DNA from: 630D-37 sp037478835
GTDB lineage: Bacteria > Chloroflexota > Anaerolineae > Anaerolineales > Villigracilaceae
Length of the DNA stretch: 64,000 bases
NCBI GenBank assembly: GCA_037478835.1
Contig: JBBFLV010000011.1
Location: 1-64,000, forward strand
Direction: 5' to 3'
Shown here: one piece after another, positions 41,940-50,759 of the stretch
Position numbering within the stretch: the first letter of the stretch is position 1
How the letters are laid out: every line of letters starts with the position of its first letter
The notes under the pieces: generated by a model
Databases searched by the model: none
What the model saw: the letters and a program-made list of their open reading frames with translations, nothing else
Told to the model about the DNA's origin: nothing
Program-made: the position numbers and the translations under genes

Positions 41940-42884
41940 TTACTTACGGCGCGCTGCCAGGAAGGCCTCCATCGCCGCGTAGCCATCATAGCGATAGCGA
42001 AAATCGGTGAAGCGGGTCACCTTGCTCCCATCCGCCGTCCAGGTATAGCGAATGTAATCCAGCATACGGGGTGGCACCTCGGTCAGAAAGCGCAAACGCA
42101 ACTTCCACCCCACCGTAGCCAGCGGGTAGATCAGCGCCGGTGGCAAAGCCAGCACCCGCGCGCCCATCTTACGGATCACCTCCTGCAACGGTACCGGATT
42201 GGGCGCATTGATGTTATAAGCCCCGGAAGGAGCCTGCAGCAGCAGGCGCTCCGTGGCCTCGGCCGTATCGTCCTCGTGAACTAGGGGCACCGGCGGGTTC
42301 GCGCCGCGGATCGTGAACACCAGCGAACGCGAAAAATAGCGCGACATGAAATTATCCATATGAGGGCCGGTGACCACCGTGGCGCGCGTGATGATCAGCC
42401 GAGCTTTGGGGTGTTCTTGGGCATATTGTCGGGCCATCGCCTCTTGCACCAGCTTATCTTCCACATATGGAAAGCCCGGTCGGGCACGCAGCGGCGCCTC
42501 CTCCGTGAGGAGGGGTGGATTGTCCGGCAAGGCCCCGTAGACCGTTGCGCTGCTGGAAAGCAAAAGTGCCTCACAGTCGGTGGCGTGGCAGGCAGCCAAA
42601 AAATTCTGCGATCCGCCGATGTTCACCTTTCGCTCCTTGCGGCGATCGTAGATCGGGTCCACAATGAAGGCCAGATGCGCGGCCATGCGCACTTGATGAC
42701 GGGTAAACAGCTCCGTCATCGGTTCGCCGACATCGTGGCGAATGAAGAGCAGCTTCTCATGTTCAAACGGCAACGGGCGGATGTCCAATGCCAGCACCCG
42801 ATCGACGTTTGGTTCCCGAACCAGGCACTGCACCAGACGCTGCCCAATGTAACCCGAAGCGCCGGTAACAGCAACGGTATACAT
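41940..42884 (-). CDS. NAD(P)-dependent epimerase/dehydratase (extended SDR)
   Basis: A 314-residue Rossmann-fold protein. It has TGASGYIGQRL at residue 7 for NAD(P) binding, SSSATVYG for the catalytic Ser/Thr, and YVEDK for the catalytic Tyr and Lys. The pattern matches sugar-nucleotide epimerases and related extended SDRs; the exact substrate is open. AGGAGG lies about 9 bases before the ATG. It runs in the same direction as the E1 fusion with 32 bases between, so both may be in one transcript. Confidence 0.88.
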   Translation of the reverse strand: MYTVAVTGASGYIGQRLVQCLVREPNVDRVLALDIRPLPFEHEKLLFIRHDVGEPMTELFTRHQVRMAAHLAFIVDPIYDRRKERKVNIGGSQNFLAACHATDCEALLLSSSATVYGALPDNPPLLTEEAPLRARPGFPYVEDKLVQEAMARQYAQEHPKARLIITRATVVTGPHMDNFMSRYFSRSLVFTIRGANPPVPLVHEDDTAEATERLLLQAPSGAYNINAPNPVPLQEVIRKMGARVLALPPALIYPLATVGWKLRLRFLTEVPPRMLDYIRYTWTADGSKVTRFTDFRYRYDGYAAMEAFLAARRK

Positions 42885-42904
42885 AATGGATGACCCTCCT
42901 AAAG

Positions 42905-43441
42905 TTATCTCAATTTTTCCTGCGCCAGGTAAAGCGCGGCCAGCGACTTTGCATCCGGGATTTTCCCTGTTTCAGCGGCGCGCAAAGCCTCCCGCAGCGG
43001 CAAACGCACAAGGTCCAGAAACTCATCCGCATCCGCTTGCAGCGGTGCTGGGTAGAGCTGACGGGCGATGAAAACGGTCATCTTCTCGGTGGAATAGCCG
43101 GGCGCCAGGTAGAATTCTCCCACCTTTTCCAAAACTTGGGCGGCGTATCCCGTTTCTTCGCGCAGTTCACGGGCGGCACACGTTTCGGGAGCTTCTCCCT
43201 CATCCAGTGAGCCGGCCGGCAATTCCAGCAGCTCTCCTCCCACCGCATGACGATACTGCCGCACGAAAAGGAGATTCCCCTCTTCATCGAGGGGAATCAG
43301 GATGACCGAACCATGGTGCTCAACGATATCGAAACGCGTCTCGCGCCCATCAGGGGTGAGGAGCACATCGCGGCGGATGCGAAAGGCGCGTCCCTGGAAA
43401 AGGACCTCGCTCTTCAGCAAACGGAAGTTTTTTCCGCTCAT
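42905..43441 (-). CDS. Nudix hydrolase, ADP-ribose pyrophosphatase type
   Basis: A 178-residue enzyme that cleaves ADP-ribose or a similar nucleoside diphosphate sugar. The full Nudix box is present (GSLDEGEAPETCAARELREETGY), and a Pro-containing stretch LAPGYSTEKM about 15 residues later is typical of the ADP-ribose group. It begins one base after the stop of the LysM lipoprotein gene, so the two are translationally coupled. Confidence 0.92.
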   Translation of the reverse strand: MSGKNFRLLKSEVLFQGRAFRIRRDVLLTPDGRETRFDIVEHHGSVILIPLDEEGNLLFVRQYRHAVGGELLELPAGSLDEGEAPETCAARELREETGYAAQVLEKVGEFYLAPGYSTEKMTVFIARQLYPAPLQADADEFLDLVRLPLREALRAAETGKIPDAKSLAALYLAQEKLR

Positions 43442-43442
43442 C

Positions 43443-44174
43443 TCACGGAATATTGAGAACCTGACCTAGGGTGAGCCGTGCCGAGAGCGAGAGATTGTTC
43501 ACCGCAGCGATCGCTTCGGGGAAGACATCGCCGAATTCGCAGGCCACGGCGTAGATCGTCATATTCGCTTTCTCCACAGTGTATGTGGTCGGATGGGGCT
43601 TAAGCGCCCGCTCGCCGGGGAAAGGATTGCCGGTTTGCGGAATGCGGAGCGGCAATCCCGGCTGGTAGATCATGCCGTCGCTGAGTCCGTTGAGCTGCAG
43701 TAGCTCGTAGGGATTCACATTGAAGCGTCGCGCGATGCAAAAGGGGAATTCCCCTTCCTGTAGGGTATAGGTGCTGGGGATGCTTCCCGGCGTAAAGGCT
43801 ACCGGCGGGATGGTCGGCAAGACGTTCGTGGGGGTTGCTTCGGTTTCGGCCGGCGGAGTGATGATGATGAAAGGCGGTGTTGGGGTTTCGGTTATGCCTT
43901 CGATAGGCGTCTCGGTAGGCATGGCAAGGTCGACCGGGGTCGGGGTTTCGATCTCCGGAAAAGGTGTATCGGTCGGCATGTCCATGCCCATGGCCATGGC
44001 CGTTGCCGTAGCGGCGATCATCGCCATCGGATCATCCGGCAGAGGCGTGGAAAATTCCGGCGGGAGCAGGGTAGGAGTGGCCTGAGGAGCAGCCGAAAAA
44101 CTTCGTTCGCAAGCTGCCAGCAATAGCATTAGGCCAACGACCACACTTAGAAGCGCGAAGAAACGTTTAGACAT
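43443..44174 (-). CDS. LysM-domain lipoprotein
   Basis: A 243-residue lipoprotein. The lipobox LAAC is near residue 22, followed by a long Pro/Thr/Met-rich linker to about residue 130. Two LysM-like modules follow. The first (TYTLQEGEFPFCIARRFNVNPYELLQLNG...LRIP) is clear. The second (TYTVEKANMTIYAVACEFGDVFPEAIAAVNN...LNIP) is more diverged. LysM domains bind peptidoglycan or related glycans, so this protein would sit on the membrane and grip the wall. AAGGAG lies 8 bases before the ATG. Confidence 0.85.
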   Translation of the reverse strand: MSKRFFALLSVVVGLMLLLAACERSFSAAPQATPTLLPPEFSTPLPDDPMAMIAATATAMAMGMDMPTDTPFPEIETPTPVDLAMPTETPIEGITETPTPPFIIITPPAETEATPTNVLPTIPPVAFTPGSIPSTYTLQEGEFPFCIARRFNVNPYELLQLNGLSDGMIYQPGLPLRIPQTGNPFPGERALKPHPTTYTVEKANMTIYAVACEFGDVFPEAIAAVNNLSLSARLTLGQVLNIP

Positions 44175-44206
44175 AGGGAGATCTCCTTTTCCAATAGCAT
44201 TGAGGA

Positions 44207-45139
44207 CTATGGAGAGTATACCATTATTGGCCGTTGCAGGAAGCCAATTAATTGCTGATTATACTCATCTGCACGATTCAGATAAGGAAAGTGACCGGCG
44301 CCTTGGAAGGTATAGACCTCGGCATACGGATAAGTGCTCTTAAGCTGCTCACGCAGCGTAGCGTTGATCAGCGGATCGTTATCCGATTCAAAGATCAACA
44401 CAGAGGTCGGCAGTTCCTTGACCTCAAACTTTTGCATCACACAGCGATACCGTGCCAAGACGTGCGCTTTGTGCACGCGGCCGTAGTTCATTTCCATCAG
44501 ATAGGCCAACGTAAAGGCATCGTAGCCGGAGCTGGGATAGATGCTGTGTTCCACGCTCTGGCGCATAAAGCGTAACACCACCCAATCCGGCAGGAAGGGG
44601 AGGAGCATGCCGATGGTGCGGTTTTCCTGTGCCAGGATGTCGTTGGGCGGAAAGGTGTTCCCCAAGACCACGCGCAGGACGCGCTCCGGGTGACGACCGG
44701 CCAGGAATTGGGCAAAGTACCCTCCCAGGGACGTGCCGACCACGTTGGCGCGGCGCACACCCTCGCGATCCAGGATCTCCAAAACGCCGGCCTCCATCTC
44801 CTCCAGGCTATCCACCGGCGGGTAGGTGACGGCGATCACACGATACTCGTCCTGGAGGGCTTCGATCTGCCGCCACCAAATATCGGCTGCACCGCTCATC
44901 CCGTGTAGGAAGAGCACTACTTCCCCATCCCGTTTCCCGCCGACCAGGTACTCCCAGGTTTGCCCATCTTCCGTCACCAGCTTGCGCAACGGATGGCGGG
45001 CGCGAAACTCTTGAAAGGCCTTGACCGTTTCTGGATCTACCCCTCCATAAAGCGTCTCAAAAGAGGGGGCGCGCGTCGGCCAGAGATAGAGGGCTATCAG
45101 CAATAGAACAGGAATAAATCTCCAAATCCACTTACGCAT
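44207..45139 (-). CDS. alpha/beta hydrolase resembling maspardin (SPG21)
   Basis: A 310-residue protein with an N-terminal membrane helix (about 4-20) as anchor or signal. The alpha/beta hydrolase fold has LFLHGMSG (oxyanion side), nucleophile elbow GTSLGG with S137, an acid near D253/D255 and H283 in GAGHFPYLNRADE. From memory, the stretches KAFQEFRARHPLRKL, GAADIWWRQIEAL and HFPYLNRADEYNQQL run parallel to human maspardin, where the catalytic His is replaced by Asn. Here the triad looks complete. The ATG at 45139 has GGAGG 6 bases upstream; the frame from 45211 has none. Substrate unknown. Confidence 0.82.
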   Translation of the reverse strand: MRKWIWRFIPVLLLIALYLWPTRAPSFETLYGGVDPETVKAFQEFRARHPLRKLVTEDGQTWEYLVGGKRDGEVVLFLHGMSGAADIWWRQIEALQDEYRVIAVTYPPVDSLEEMEAGVLEILDREGVRRANVVGTSLGGYFAQFLAGRHPERVLRVVLGNTFPPNDILAQENRTIGMLLPFLPDWVVLRFMRQSVEHSIYPSSGYDAFTLAYLMEMNYGRVHKAHVLARYRCVMQKFEVKELPTSVLIFESDNDPLINATLREQLKSTYPYAEVYTFQGAGHFPYLNRADEYNQQLIGFLQRPIMVYSP

Positions 45140-45565
45140 GTTTTCCTCCGATTGCGAAAAGGTTGAGCTTTCTGCAAAACCATGTTTTTGTGCGAGTGAA
45201 TAGGGCACCAACGAACACGAATGCTGCGGATAAAAACGGATTTAAAAGAAAAATGAATTTTCGTCATTAAGAAAAAATCTTGAGCAAAAAAGTGGCTAAG
45301 AATTTTGTGCCAAGCAATCTTTTGGAGAGCAAAACTTTCCCAGAGAACAGGACCTTCTTGTGTTAGAGTAAAATTTTAATATGCATCAATGAGTCTACAA
45401 AAAAGGATTTGAAAGAAAAAGTTAACTCTCCACCGTTTGTTCGCAAGGCTCAAGCTCTATCTTCACGATGAAGGTCGGTGGAGATGGGATTCCTCTCCTC
45501 AGCATAGAATCTGCTCGAATCCGGCGAATGAATCTGATGATTAAGCGCTTTTTGCAAACGGGCAC
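45140..45565. other. AT-rich intergenic region with a candidate structured element
   Basis: About 425 bases, clearly richer in A/T than the surroundings, with no supported gene. Within it CTCCACCG (45428-45435) and CGGTGGAG (45476-45483) are exact complements around 40 bases. The enclosed sequence contains a further small hairpin (CTTCA-CGA-TGAAG). It could be a small RNA, a leader structure of the hydrolase, or a decayed element. Confidence 0.5.
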
Positions 45566-46390
45566 TCAGAAGAGTGAATAGTAATCCACCTTCGGAAAAA
45601 CGGTCAGTTTCCCGCCGATGGTCGCATCGAGCACACGGCGACCGGCCTGTTCGTAGGCGCGGCGCGCCATGCGATAGGCGATCTCCGAAGTCTCTAGATC
45701 GGGCAGCTGCCAGCGAAAGCCTTTGCCGAAATAGCGCGGGTCAAAGTGGTTCGGATCGTCCCCTTCTGAGACCACCGTCTGATTCGCCTTGCCGCGGGTG
45801 ACGAAATTGTGATCCACCCCGATCAGGATGACCGTCTCAAAGCCCATGTGAAAGGCCAGCTGCAGCGCCACGTAGGTCACCGTAGCCCCTTCCCAAAGGC
45901 GAAAGCGCGCATCACGGGCAAAAGTCGGTTTTTCGTAGGTGGTGTAGAGAAAAGTGGGCAAGGCCTCGCGATTTTTTACCAATCCTTCAAAATAGCGGTG
46001 CGAGCGCCAGGAAAGAAATTTCGGGATCGGCAAAGCGGCGATCTCCTCGCGACACTGCTCGATCACCAGATCGTTGATCGAAACCAGGTAACTCGTCGGA
46101 AACCCCAGTTCCGGGAAAAGCAAATAGATGCGGTTCAGGCCAAAGGTGAATTCATTGCGCAGGAGCGAAAGGTCGGTCTGGCGCAAGCTCGGCCCGTTCC
46201 CGATGATAAACGCCCGCCGGCCACGGTGCACATCCTTGAGCGCCGTCAACCGTCGCAGGCTCTCCCATCGCCAGGGATGCAAATACGCACCGGGTAGGTT
46301 CGGCAGCAAGCGCGCCGAAAGGTAAGTTTGGCGCAGCACATTCCATAACGGAGTCGGAATCGAGGTTTTCAACATATGGCGGAGACCCAT
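45566..46390 (-). CDS. MptE-like (DUF115-type) protein
   Basis: A 274-residue protein with FIIGNGPSL near residue 60, VSINDLV and GVDHNFVTRGK, the pattern of the DUF115/MptE-like family. Members include 6-hydroxymethylpterin diphosphokinase of archaea and many proteins in bacterial surface-polysaccharide and flagellin-glycosylation clusters. Which role applies is not shown. The ATG at 46390 is chosen because TATAAT (46403..46398) lies exactly 7 bases before it, suggesting a leaderless mRNA. A second ATG at 46375 has no ribosome binding site. Confidence 0.75.
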   Translation of the reverse strand: MGLRHMLKTSIPTPLWNVLRQTYLSARLLPNLPGAYLHPWRWESLRRLTALKDVHRGRRAFIIGNGPSLRQTDLSLLRNEFTFGLNRIYLLFPELGFPTSYLVSINDLVIEQCREEIAALPIPKFLSWRSHRYFEGLVKNREALPTFLYTTYEKPTFARDARFRLWEGATVTYVALQLAFHMGFETVILIGVDHNFVTRGKANQTVVSEGDDPNHFDPRYFGKGFRWQLPDLETSEIAYRMARRAYEQAGRRVLDATIGGKLTVFPKVDYYSLF

Positions 46391-46406
46391 AGTGCAGATT
46401 ATACCT

Positions 46407-47438
46407 TTATCTCACCCAATCCAAGCAACAGACCCCATCCGCATCCAGCCAGGTCGGCGGCGATCCTCCCCAATCCATCAGGCCGGCACTGCGCTTTCCG
46501 GCCTGCTCGAAGACCAGTGCTAGTTCTCCTGCCGGCGAAAGCCGAAAATCCAGCAAATGCGTTTCCTGCCAGGAAGTGAGCCGCCAAAGCCGGCCACTTT
46601 CCACATCCACCGCCCAAAGCTCCGTATAGGGCGGGTCTCCTTCCCCGTTCCGTCGGGCAAACGCGATCCATTTGCCATCCGCCGACCATAACGGCGCAAG
46701 TCCCTGGCCGGCATCGGCCTCGGCCAGGCGCCGCGGCGCCCAATCCGGCGCTTGCAGCACGATCAGCTCGCCCGGTGGAAACGGCATCGTGCCATCCGGG
46801 AAGCGAACGGCGGCGATCTGCCTGCCATCCGGCGACCAGCGCGCAAACGAAAGAATGTCCAACGGCTCCCTTCGCAAAAGCACCGTTCGCCCACCTTGCC
46901 GCACATAGAGTTCACTGCCCCATCCCACCCCTTGCGTCAGGGCAAAGAGCAGGCGGCCGTCAGGGCCCTCATCCAGGTGATAGGTGAACGGGGAAAGCGG
47001 CAGGATGTGCACTTTCCCCTGCCATTCCCAGCGCACCACGCGCGGATCGCTCAGAGAATTAACCCGCAAATAGACCGCCTGCCCATCGGCGCTCCAACCC
47101 AGCAAATGAGCATCCTGCGCCCACGAAGCCGTCGCATCGTGAGGGACCTTGCGCTGCGCATCCCACCGAAGCACCTGCGGCCCCGAAGCACAGACGATCT
47201 CCAGCGCCAGGCGCCTTCCCTGCGGGGCGGCCAGCAAGCGTTTCCCCGCGCAGCCGGGCGGCAGGGGCAGATCGAACGATTCGCGCCGTTGTGCACCCTG
47301 GAAAAAGACCAGACGTGCCGGGTTTTCCCGGAAAAGGACCAGTTGCGCTGGTTCGGGCAGGAAGGATTCTGTGGGTCGTGCACAGCCCCATAGGAGGAAG
47401 ATCAAAAGGGCCCAGAGGGCGCGCTGCCCGATCCTCAT
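46407..47438 (-). CDS. TolB/PD40-type beta-propeller lipoprotein
   Basis: A 343-residue lipoprotein with lipobox LWGC near residue 19. The rest is a chain of PD40-like blades: LLGWSADGQAVYLRV, FARWSPDGRQIAAVRF, PLWSADGKWIAFARR and DFRLSPAGELALVF. Such propellers bind other proteins or small ligands at the cell surface. Its ATG overlaps the rsmI stop (ATGA), which is odd for a lipoprotein and rRNA enzyme but common in tightly packed genomes. Confidence 0.82.
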   Translation of the reverse strand: MRIGQRALWALLIFLLWGCARPTESFLPEPAQLVLFRENPARLVFFQGAQRRESFDLPLPPGCAGKRLLAAPQGRRLALEIVCASGPQVLRWDAQRKVPHDATASWAQDAHLLGWSADGQAVYLRVNSLSDPRVVRWEWQGKVHILPLSPFTYHLDEGPDGRLLFALTQGVGWGSELYVRQGGRTVLLRREPLDILSFARWSPDGRQIAAVRFPDGTMPFPPGELIVLQAPDWAPRRLAEADAGQGLAPLWSADGKWIAFARRNGEGDPPYTELWAVDVESGRLWRLTSWQETHLLDFRLSPAGELALVFEQAGKRSAGLMDWGGSPPTWLDADGVCCLDWVR

Positions 47439-48271
47439 GCTTCCAGCCGTTGCAGGTAGTCATAGATTTCACCGCGCTTCCAACCGCTTACTTTGCTCAA
47501 GCGCCGCGCCAGCTCGGCCGCCGATTCCCCGCGTGCCCGTCCTTCGCGCAGAGCTTGTTCCAGCTCGGCCTCGCTCCAGCGCGCGGCGATCTCTTCTTTG
47601 CTTCCTTCCAGCACCAAGGTAAATTCGCCGCGCGGGGGCTCAAGGTCCAGGTGACGGAGTGCGCTGCTCACGCTGCCGCGCCAAATTTCTTCGTGCACCT
47701 TCGTCAGTTCGCGCGCCAAAGCCAATCTGCGGTCTCCTAATACTTCCAAAACATCCCGTAGCATCTCCACCAGCCGATGCGGCGCTTCGAGGAAGATCAG
47801 CGTATAAGGCAAATTGCGGATGCTTTGAAGTCGGGCACGGCGCTCGCTCGGTTTGCGCGGCAAATAGCCCAGGTAAAGGAAGGCATCCGTAGGCAGCCCC
47901 GAAGCGACCAGCGCCAGGATCGGCGCGGCCGGCCCCGGCACAGGAACGACCGTATGGCCGGCCTCAATCGCGGCGCGCACCAGCTCATAGCCCGGATCGT
48001 TCAGCGCCGGCGTGCCGGCATCCGAAACCAGCGCCACATCGCCTTCTTCCAGCGCCTGGAGCAGGCGTGCTTCGCGCTCCCGCAGGTTGTGTGCATGGTA
48101 GCTGATCAGCGCTTTATGATGAATGCCCTTCGCCAGCAGGAGCTGACGGGTGCGCCGGGTATCTTCGGCGGCGATCAGCGGCACTTCTTGCAGAATGCGT
48201 TGCGCTCGCGGCGAAAGGTCCTCCAGGTTGCCGATCGGCGTGGCGACGAGGTAGAGCCTACCCATCTTCAC
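47435..48271 (-). CDS. rsmI: 16S rRNA (cytidine-1402-2'-O)-methyltransferase
   Basis: A 278-residue SAM-dependent enzyme that methylates the ribose of C1402 in the ribosomal decoding centre. LYLVATPIGNLEDLSPRA at the N-terminus, AEDTRRTRQLL, SDAGTPALNDPG and VPGPAAPILALVASGL are diagnostic. Length is standard. It starts in an ATGA overlap with the preceding hutH-type gene and ends in another with the propeller lipoprotein. Confidence 0.96.
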   Translation of the reverse strand: MKMGRLYLVATPIGNLEDLSPRAQRILQEVPLIAAEDTRRTRQLLLAKGIHHKALISYHAHNLREREARLLQALEEGDVALVSDAGTPALNDPGYELVRAAIEAGHTVVPVPGPAAPILALVASGLPTDAFLYLGYLPRKPSERRARLQSIRNLPYTLIFLEAPHRLVEMLRDVLEVLGDRRLALARELTKVHEEIWRGSVSSALRHLDLEPPRGEFTLVLEGSKEEIAARWSEAELEQALREGRARGESAAELARRLSKVSGWKRGEIYDYLQRLEA

Positions 48272-49791
48272 TCCAGCGGGCCGATCTCACGCTCCACGGC
48301 CTCGAGAATCTCGCCCGATTTCACCAGTTCTTTCATGATGTTGTGATCGCGATAGAGAGGACGATCCTCTTCGAGGTGCGGCACATACTTGCGGATGACC
48401 TGATGGGCGACCCGAACCCCGCGCCCGTTTTGGAAGGAACGGAAATCCAAGGCTTGAGCCGCGGCCATGAATTCAATCCCCAACACGCCATAGGCGTTAT
48501 CCAAAATCCGCTCGTTCTTCAGTGCCGTGTTCATGCCCATGGAGACGAAATCTTCCTGATCGGCCGCGGCCGGGATGGATTGAATGCTGGCTGGCATGGA
48601 GAGGATGCGCTGCTCGACGATCAGGTGATCGGCGGTATACTGGCTGAGCATCATGCCGGAGAAGAAGCCGGGATTTGGGGTGAGGAAATCGGGCAGACCC
48701 TGTGAAAGTGCCGGGTTGGTCAGGCGGTTGAGCCGTCGCTCGGAGAGCACACACACCATCGTGATGGCTGCGCCGACCATATCCATCGGCAAGGCGACCG
48801 GCGTGCCCTGGAAGTTGGCGCCGGTGAGGGTGAGGTTCTCTTCCGGGATCCAGATGGGATTATCGCCGACGCCGTTTAGCTCGATCTCCACCTGTTGGCG
48901 CGCCCAGCGCAGGGCATCGCGCGCCGCGCCGATCACCTGGGGCGTGGATCGCATGGAATAGGCATCCTGCACCTTTGTCTTCATTTTGCCGGTGGTCAGG
49001 TCGGAGCCTTCGATGCAGCGCATGATATTGCGCGCCGAAGCGATGGCGCCGGGGAAGCCGCGCAGACGATGGAGGCGCTCGTCATACGGCTTGAGGTTGG
49101 CCAGCAAAGCCTCCAGCGACATGGCGGCGGCGATCTCGGCTTGTTTCAGCCAGCGCTCCATATCATAGAGCTGCAAGGCGCTGATTGCGGTGAGCACATT
49201 CGAGCCGTTGATCGTCGCCAGTCCATCGCGCGCTTCCAGGCCGGGAATGGGAATGCCGGCCCGTTCCATCGCCACCCGTCCCGGCAGACGCTCGCCTTGA
49301 TAGAAGGCCTCCCCTTCGCCCAGGAGCAGGAGCGCAATCTGCGACATCGGCGCCAAATCACCGCTCGCGCCCACTGAACCCTTCTGGCAGACCACCGGGG
49401 TCACGCCTTTGTTCAACATTTCGACCAAGGTGAGGGTGATCTCCGGTCGGCAGGCCGAATTGCCGTGGGCATGGACGTTGATGCGACTGACCATCGCCGC
49501 CCGCACCTGCTCGATCGGCAGCGGATCGCCAATGCCGGCGGCATGGTTATAGATCAGATAGCGTTGGAACTCCTTGACTTGTTCATCGCTGAGCACGCGC
49601 TCTGAAAACTCGCCGATGCCGGTGTTCGTGCCGTACATGATCTCCTTTGCGGCCAGTTTCCGCTCCAGCAAAGCGCGGCAAATGCGGATGCGCTCCAAGG
49701 CTTGCGGGTGTAGCTCCACCGGCTCCCCAAACCGGGCAACCGCCACCAGCTTTTCGATCGTCAAGGATGAACCATCCAGGATCACAGTCAT
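48268..49791 (-). CDS. hutH: histidine ammonia-lyase-family (MIO) enzyme
   Basis: A 507-residue enzyme removing ammonia from an aromatic amino acid. The MIO-forming triad is A142-S143-G144 in GSVGASGDLAP, the same numbering as in Pseudomonas HAL. Y53 (YGTNTG) and H83 are conserved; the residue before H83 is Asn, where classic HAL has Ser. QEDFVSMG replaces the usual QEDHVSMG, and the late Glu (GIEFMAAAQ) is kept. The His at 83 favours histidine as substrate, but an aminomutase or broader lyase cannot be excluded. No hutU, hutI or hutG is near. AGGAG precedes the ATG. Confidence 0.82.
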   Translation of the reverse strand: MTVILDGSSLTIEKLVAVARFGEPVELHPQALERIRICRALLERKLAAKEIMYGTNTGIGEFSERVLSDEQVKEFQRYLIYNHAAGIGDPLPIEQVRAAMVSRINVHAHGNSACRPEITLTLVEMLNKGVTPVVCQKGSVGASGDLAPMSQIALLLLGEGEAFYQGERLPGRVAMERAGIPIPGLEARDGLATINGSNVLTAISALQLYDMERWLKQAEIAAAMSLEALLANLKPYDERLHRLRGFPGAIASARNIMRCIEGSDLTTGKMKTKVQDAYSMRSTPQVIGAARDALRWARQQVEIELNGVGDNPIWIPEENLTLTGANFQGTPVALPMDMVGAAITMVCVLSERRLNRLTNPALSQGLPDFLTPNPGFFSGMMLSQYTADHLIVEQRILSMPASIQSIPAAADQEDFVSMGMNTALKNERILDNAYGVLGIEFMAAAQALDFRSFQNGRGVRVAHQVIRKYVPHLEEDRPLYRDHNIMKELVKSGEILEAVEREIGPLE

Positions 49792-49964
49792 TGGGAAACT
49801 CCTGAAAGAGAGGATGTGGTTCTATTTTACTTCGAGAGAAGGAGACGGAGGGGGAAGGATGGAGAATTGGGTCCTGTGCTGCAAGAACTTAGATGGGCGG
49901 TTTTGTTGTTCCTGTCTAATGATTCGATGATTTTTTCCTGCCAGAGAGGTTTATAGTTTGCATC

Positions 49965-50759
49965 CTACGCGGAAGGGTTTTGCTCCCCTGCTTCCGAAAG
50001 CAAGCGCTGCATTTGCAAAGCGTTTTCTACCGCGGCCCCGGCGGCTGTATTGTTGAAGAGAATCCACACTTCCCCGGCGGTAGGATGCGAACGGATCCTC
50101 TCGGCCAGGGCGCTCAGGAATTCGGGTGGATAGGCCGAAACATATCTGTGAGGCGCACCATGCAAGCGGTAATAGGCGATCTCCTGCCAGGCGGCCGGTT
50201 CTTCACCCTGTGGATGCGGCGCCGGGTGCGCGGCTACACGTCCGATGCGCAAAGAATGCAAGAGCGATTCGGCGGCTGCCGTGAACCAGGATGGATGGCG
50301 CGGTTCGCAGACGACAGGACCCTCATAGAGCCGCCGCACGCGCTCAAAAAAGGACCTTACGCTTTCTGCTTCGAAAACCAACTTCGGCGGCAATTGAACC
50401 AGCCAAACGCCCAGCTTTTCGCCCAGTGCCAAAGTTCCCTCGTGAAAGCGAAGCAAGGTTTCAAAATCGCGCAAGGCCGAAAAGTGGGTGATCGCCCGTG
50501 GCAATTTGACGGCAAAACGGAATTCCGGCGGCGTGATCGAGGCCCAACGCGCGTAAGTCTCCGGGCGGTGCAGGCGATAGAAGGACGAATTGATCTCCAC
50601 AGCATTCAGGCGGTGTGCATACCGGGTCAACACCGGACCTTCGGCGGGAAATTCCTTTTCCGCAGTCTTGGGAAGGTTCCAGCCGGCCGTGCCGAGGTAG
50701 TACTTTATTCTGTTTCCTGCTTTTGTCGCGGGAAGATGCTTCCCATTCTCACTTCCCAT
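49965..50759 (-). CDS. DUF72 (YecE-type) family protein
   Basis: A 264-residue TIM-barrel-like protein. YYLGTAGWNLP, NAVEINSSFYRLHRPETYARWASITPPEFRFAVKLPRAITH, and RLHG...Y are the family's marks; biochemical function is not established. The only in-frame ATG before the conserved YLGTAGW is at 50759, inside recF, giving an overlap of 55 bases and no ribosome binding site. A non-ATG start nearer to 50705 is possible, so the first ~20 residues are uncertain. Confidence 0.8.
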   Translation of the reverse strand: MGSENGKHLPATKAGNRIKYYLGTAGWNLPKTAEKEFPAEGPVLTRYAHRLNAVEINSSFYRLHRPETYARWASITPPEFRFAVKLPRAITHFSALRDFETLLRFHEGTLALGEKLGVWLVQLPPKLVFEAESVRSFFERVRRLYEGPVVCEPRHPSWFTAAAESLLHSLRIGRVAAHPAPHPQGEEPAAWQEIAYYRLHGAPHRYVSAYPPEFLSALAERIRSHPTAGEVWILFNNTAAGAAVENALQMQRLLSEAGEQNPSA

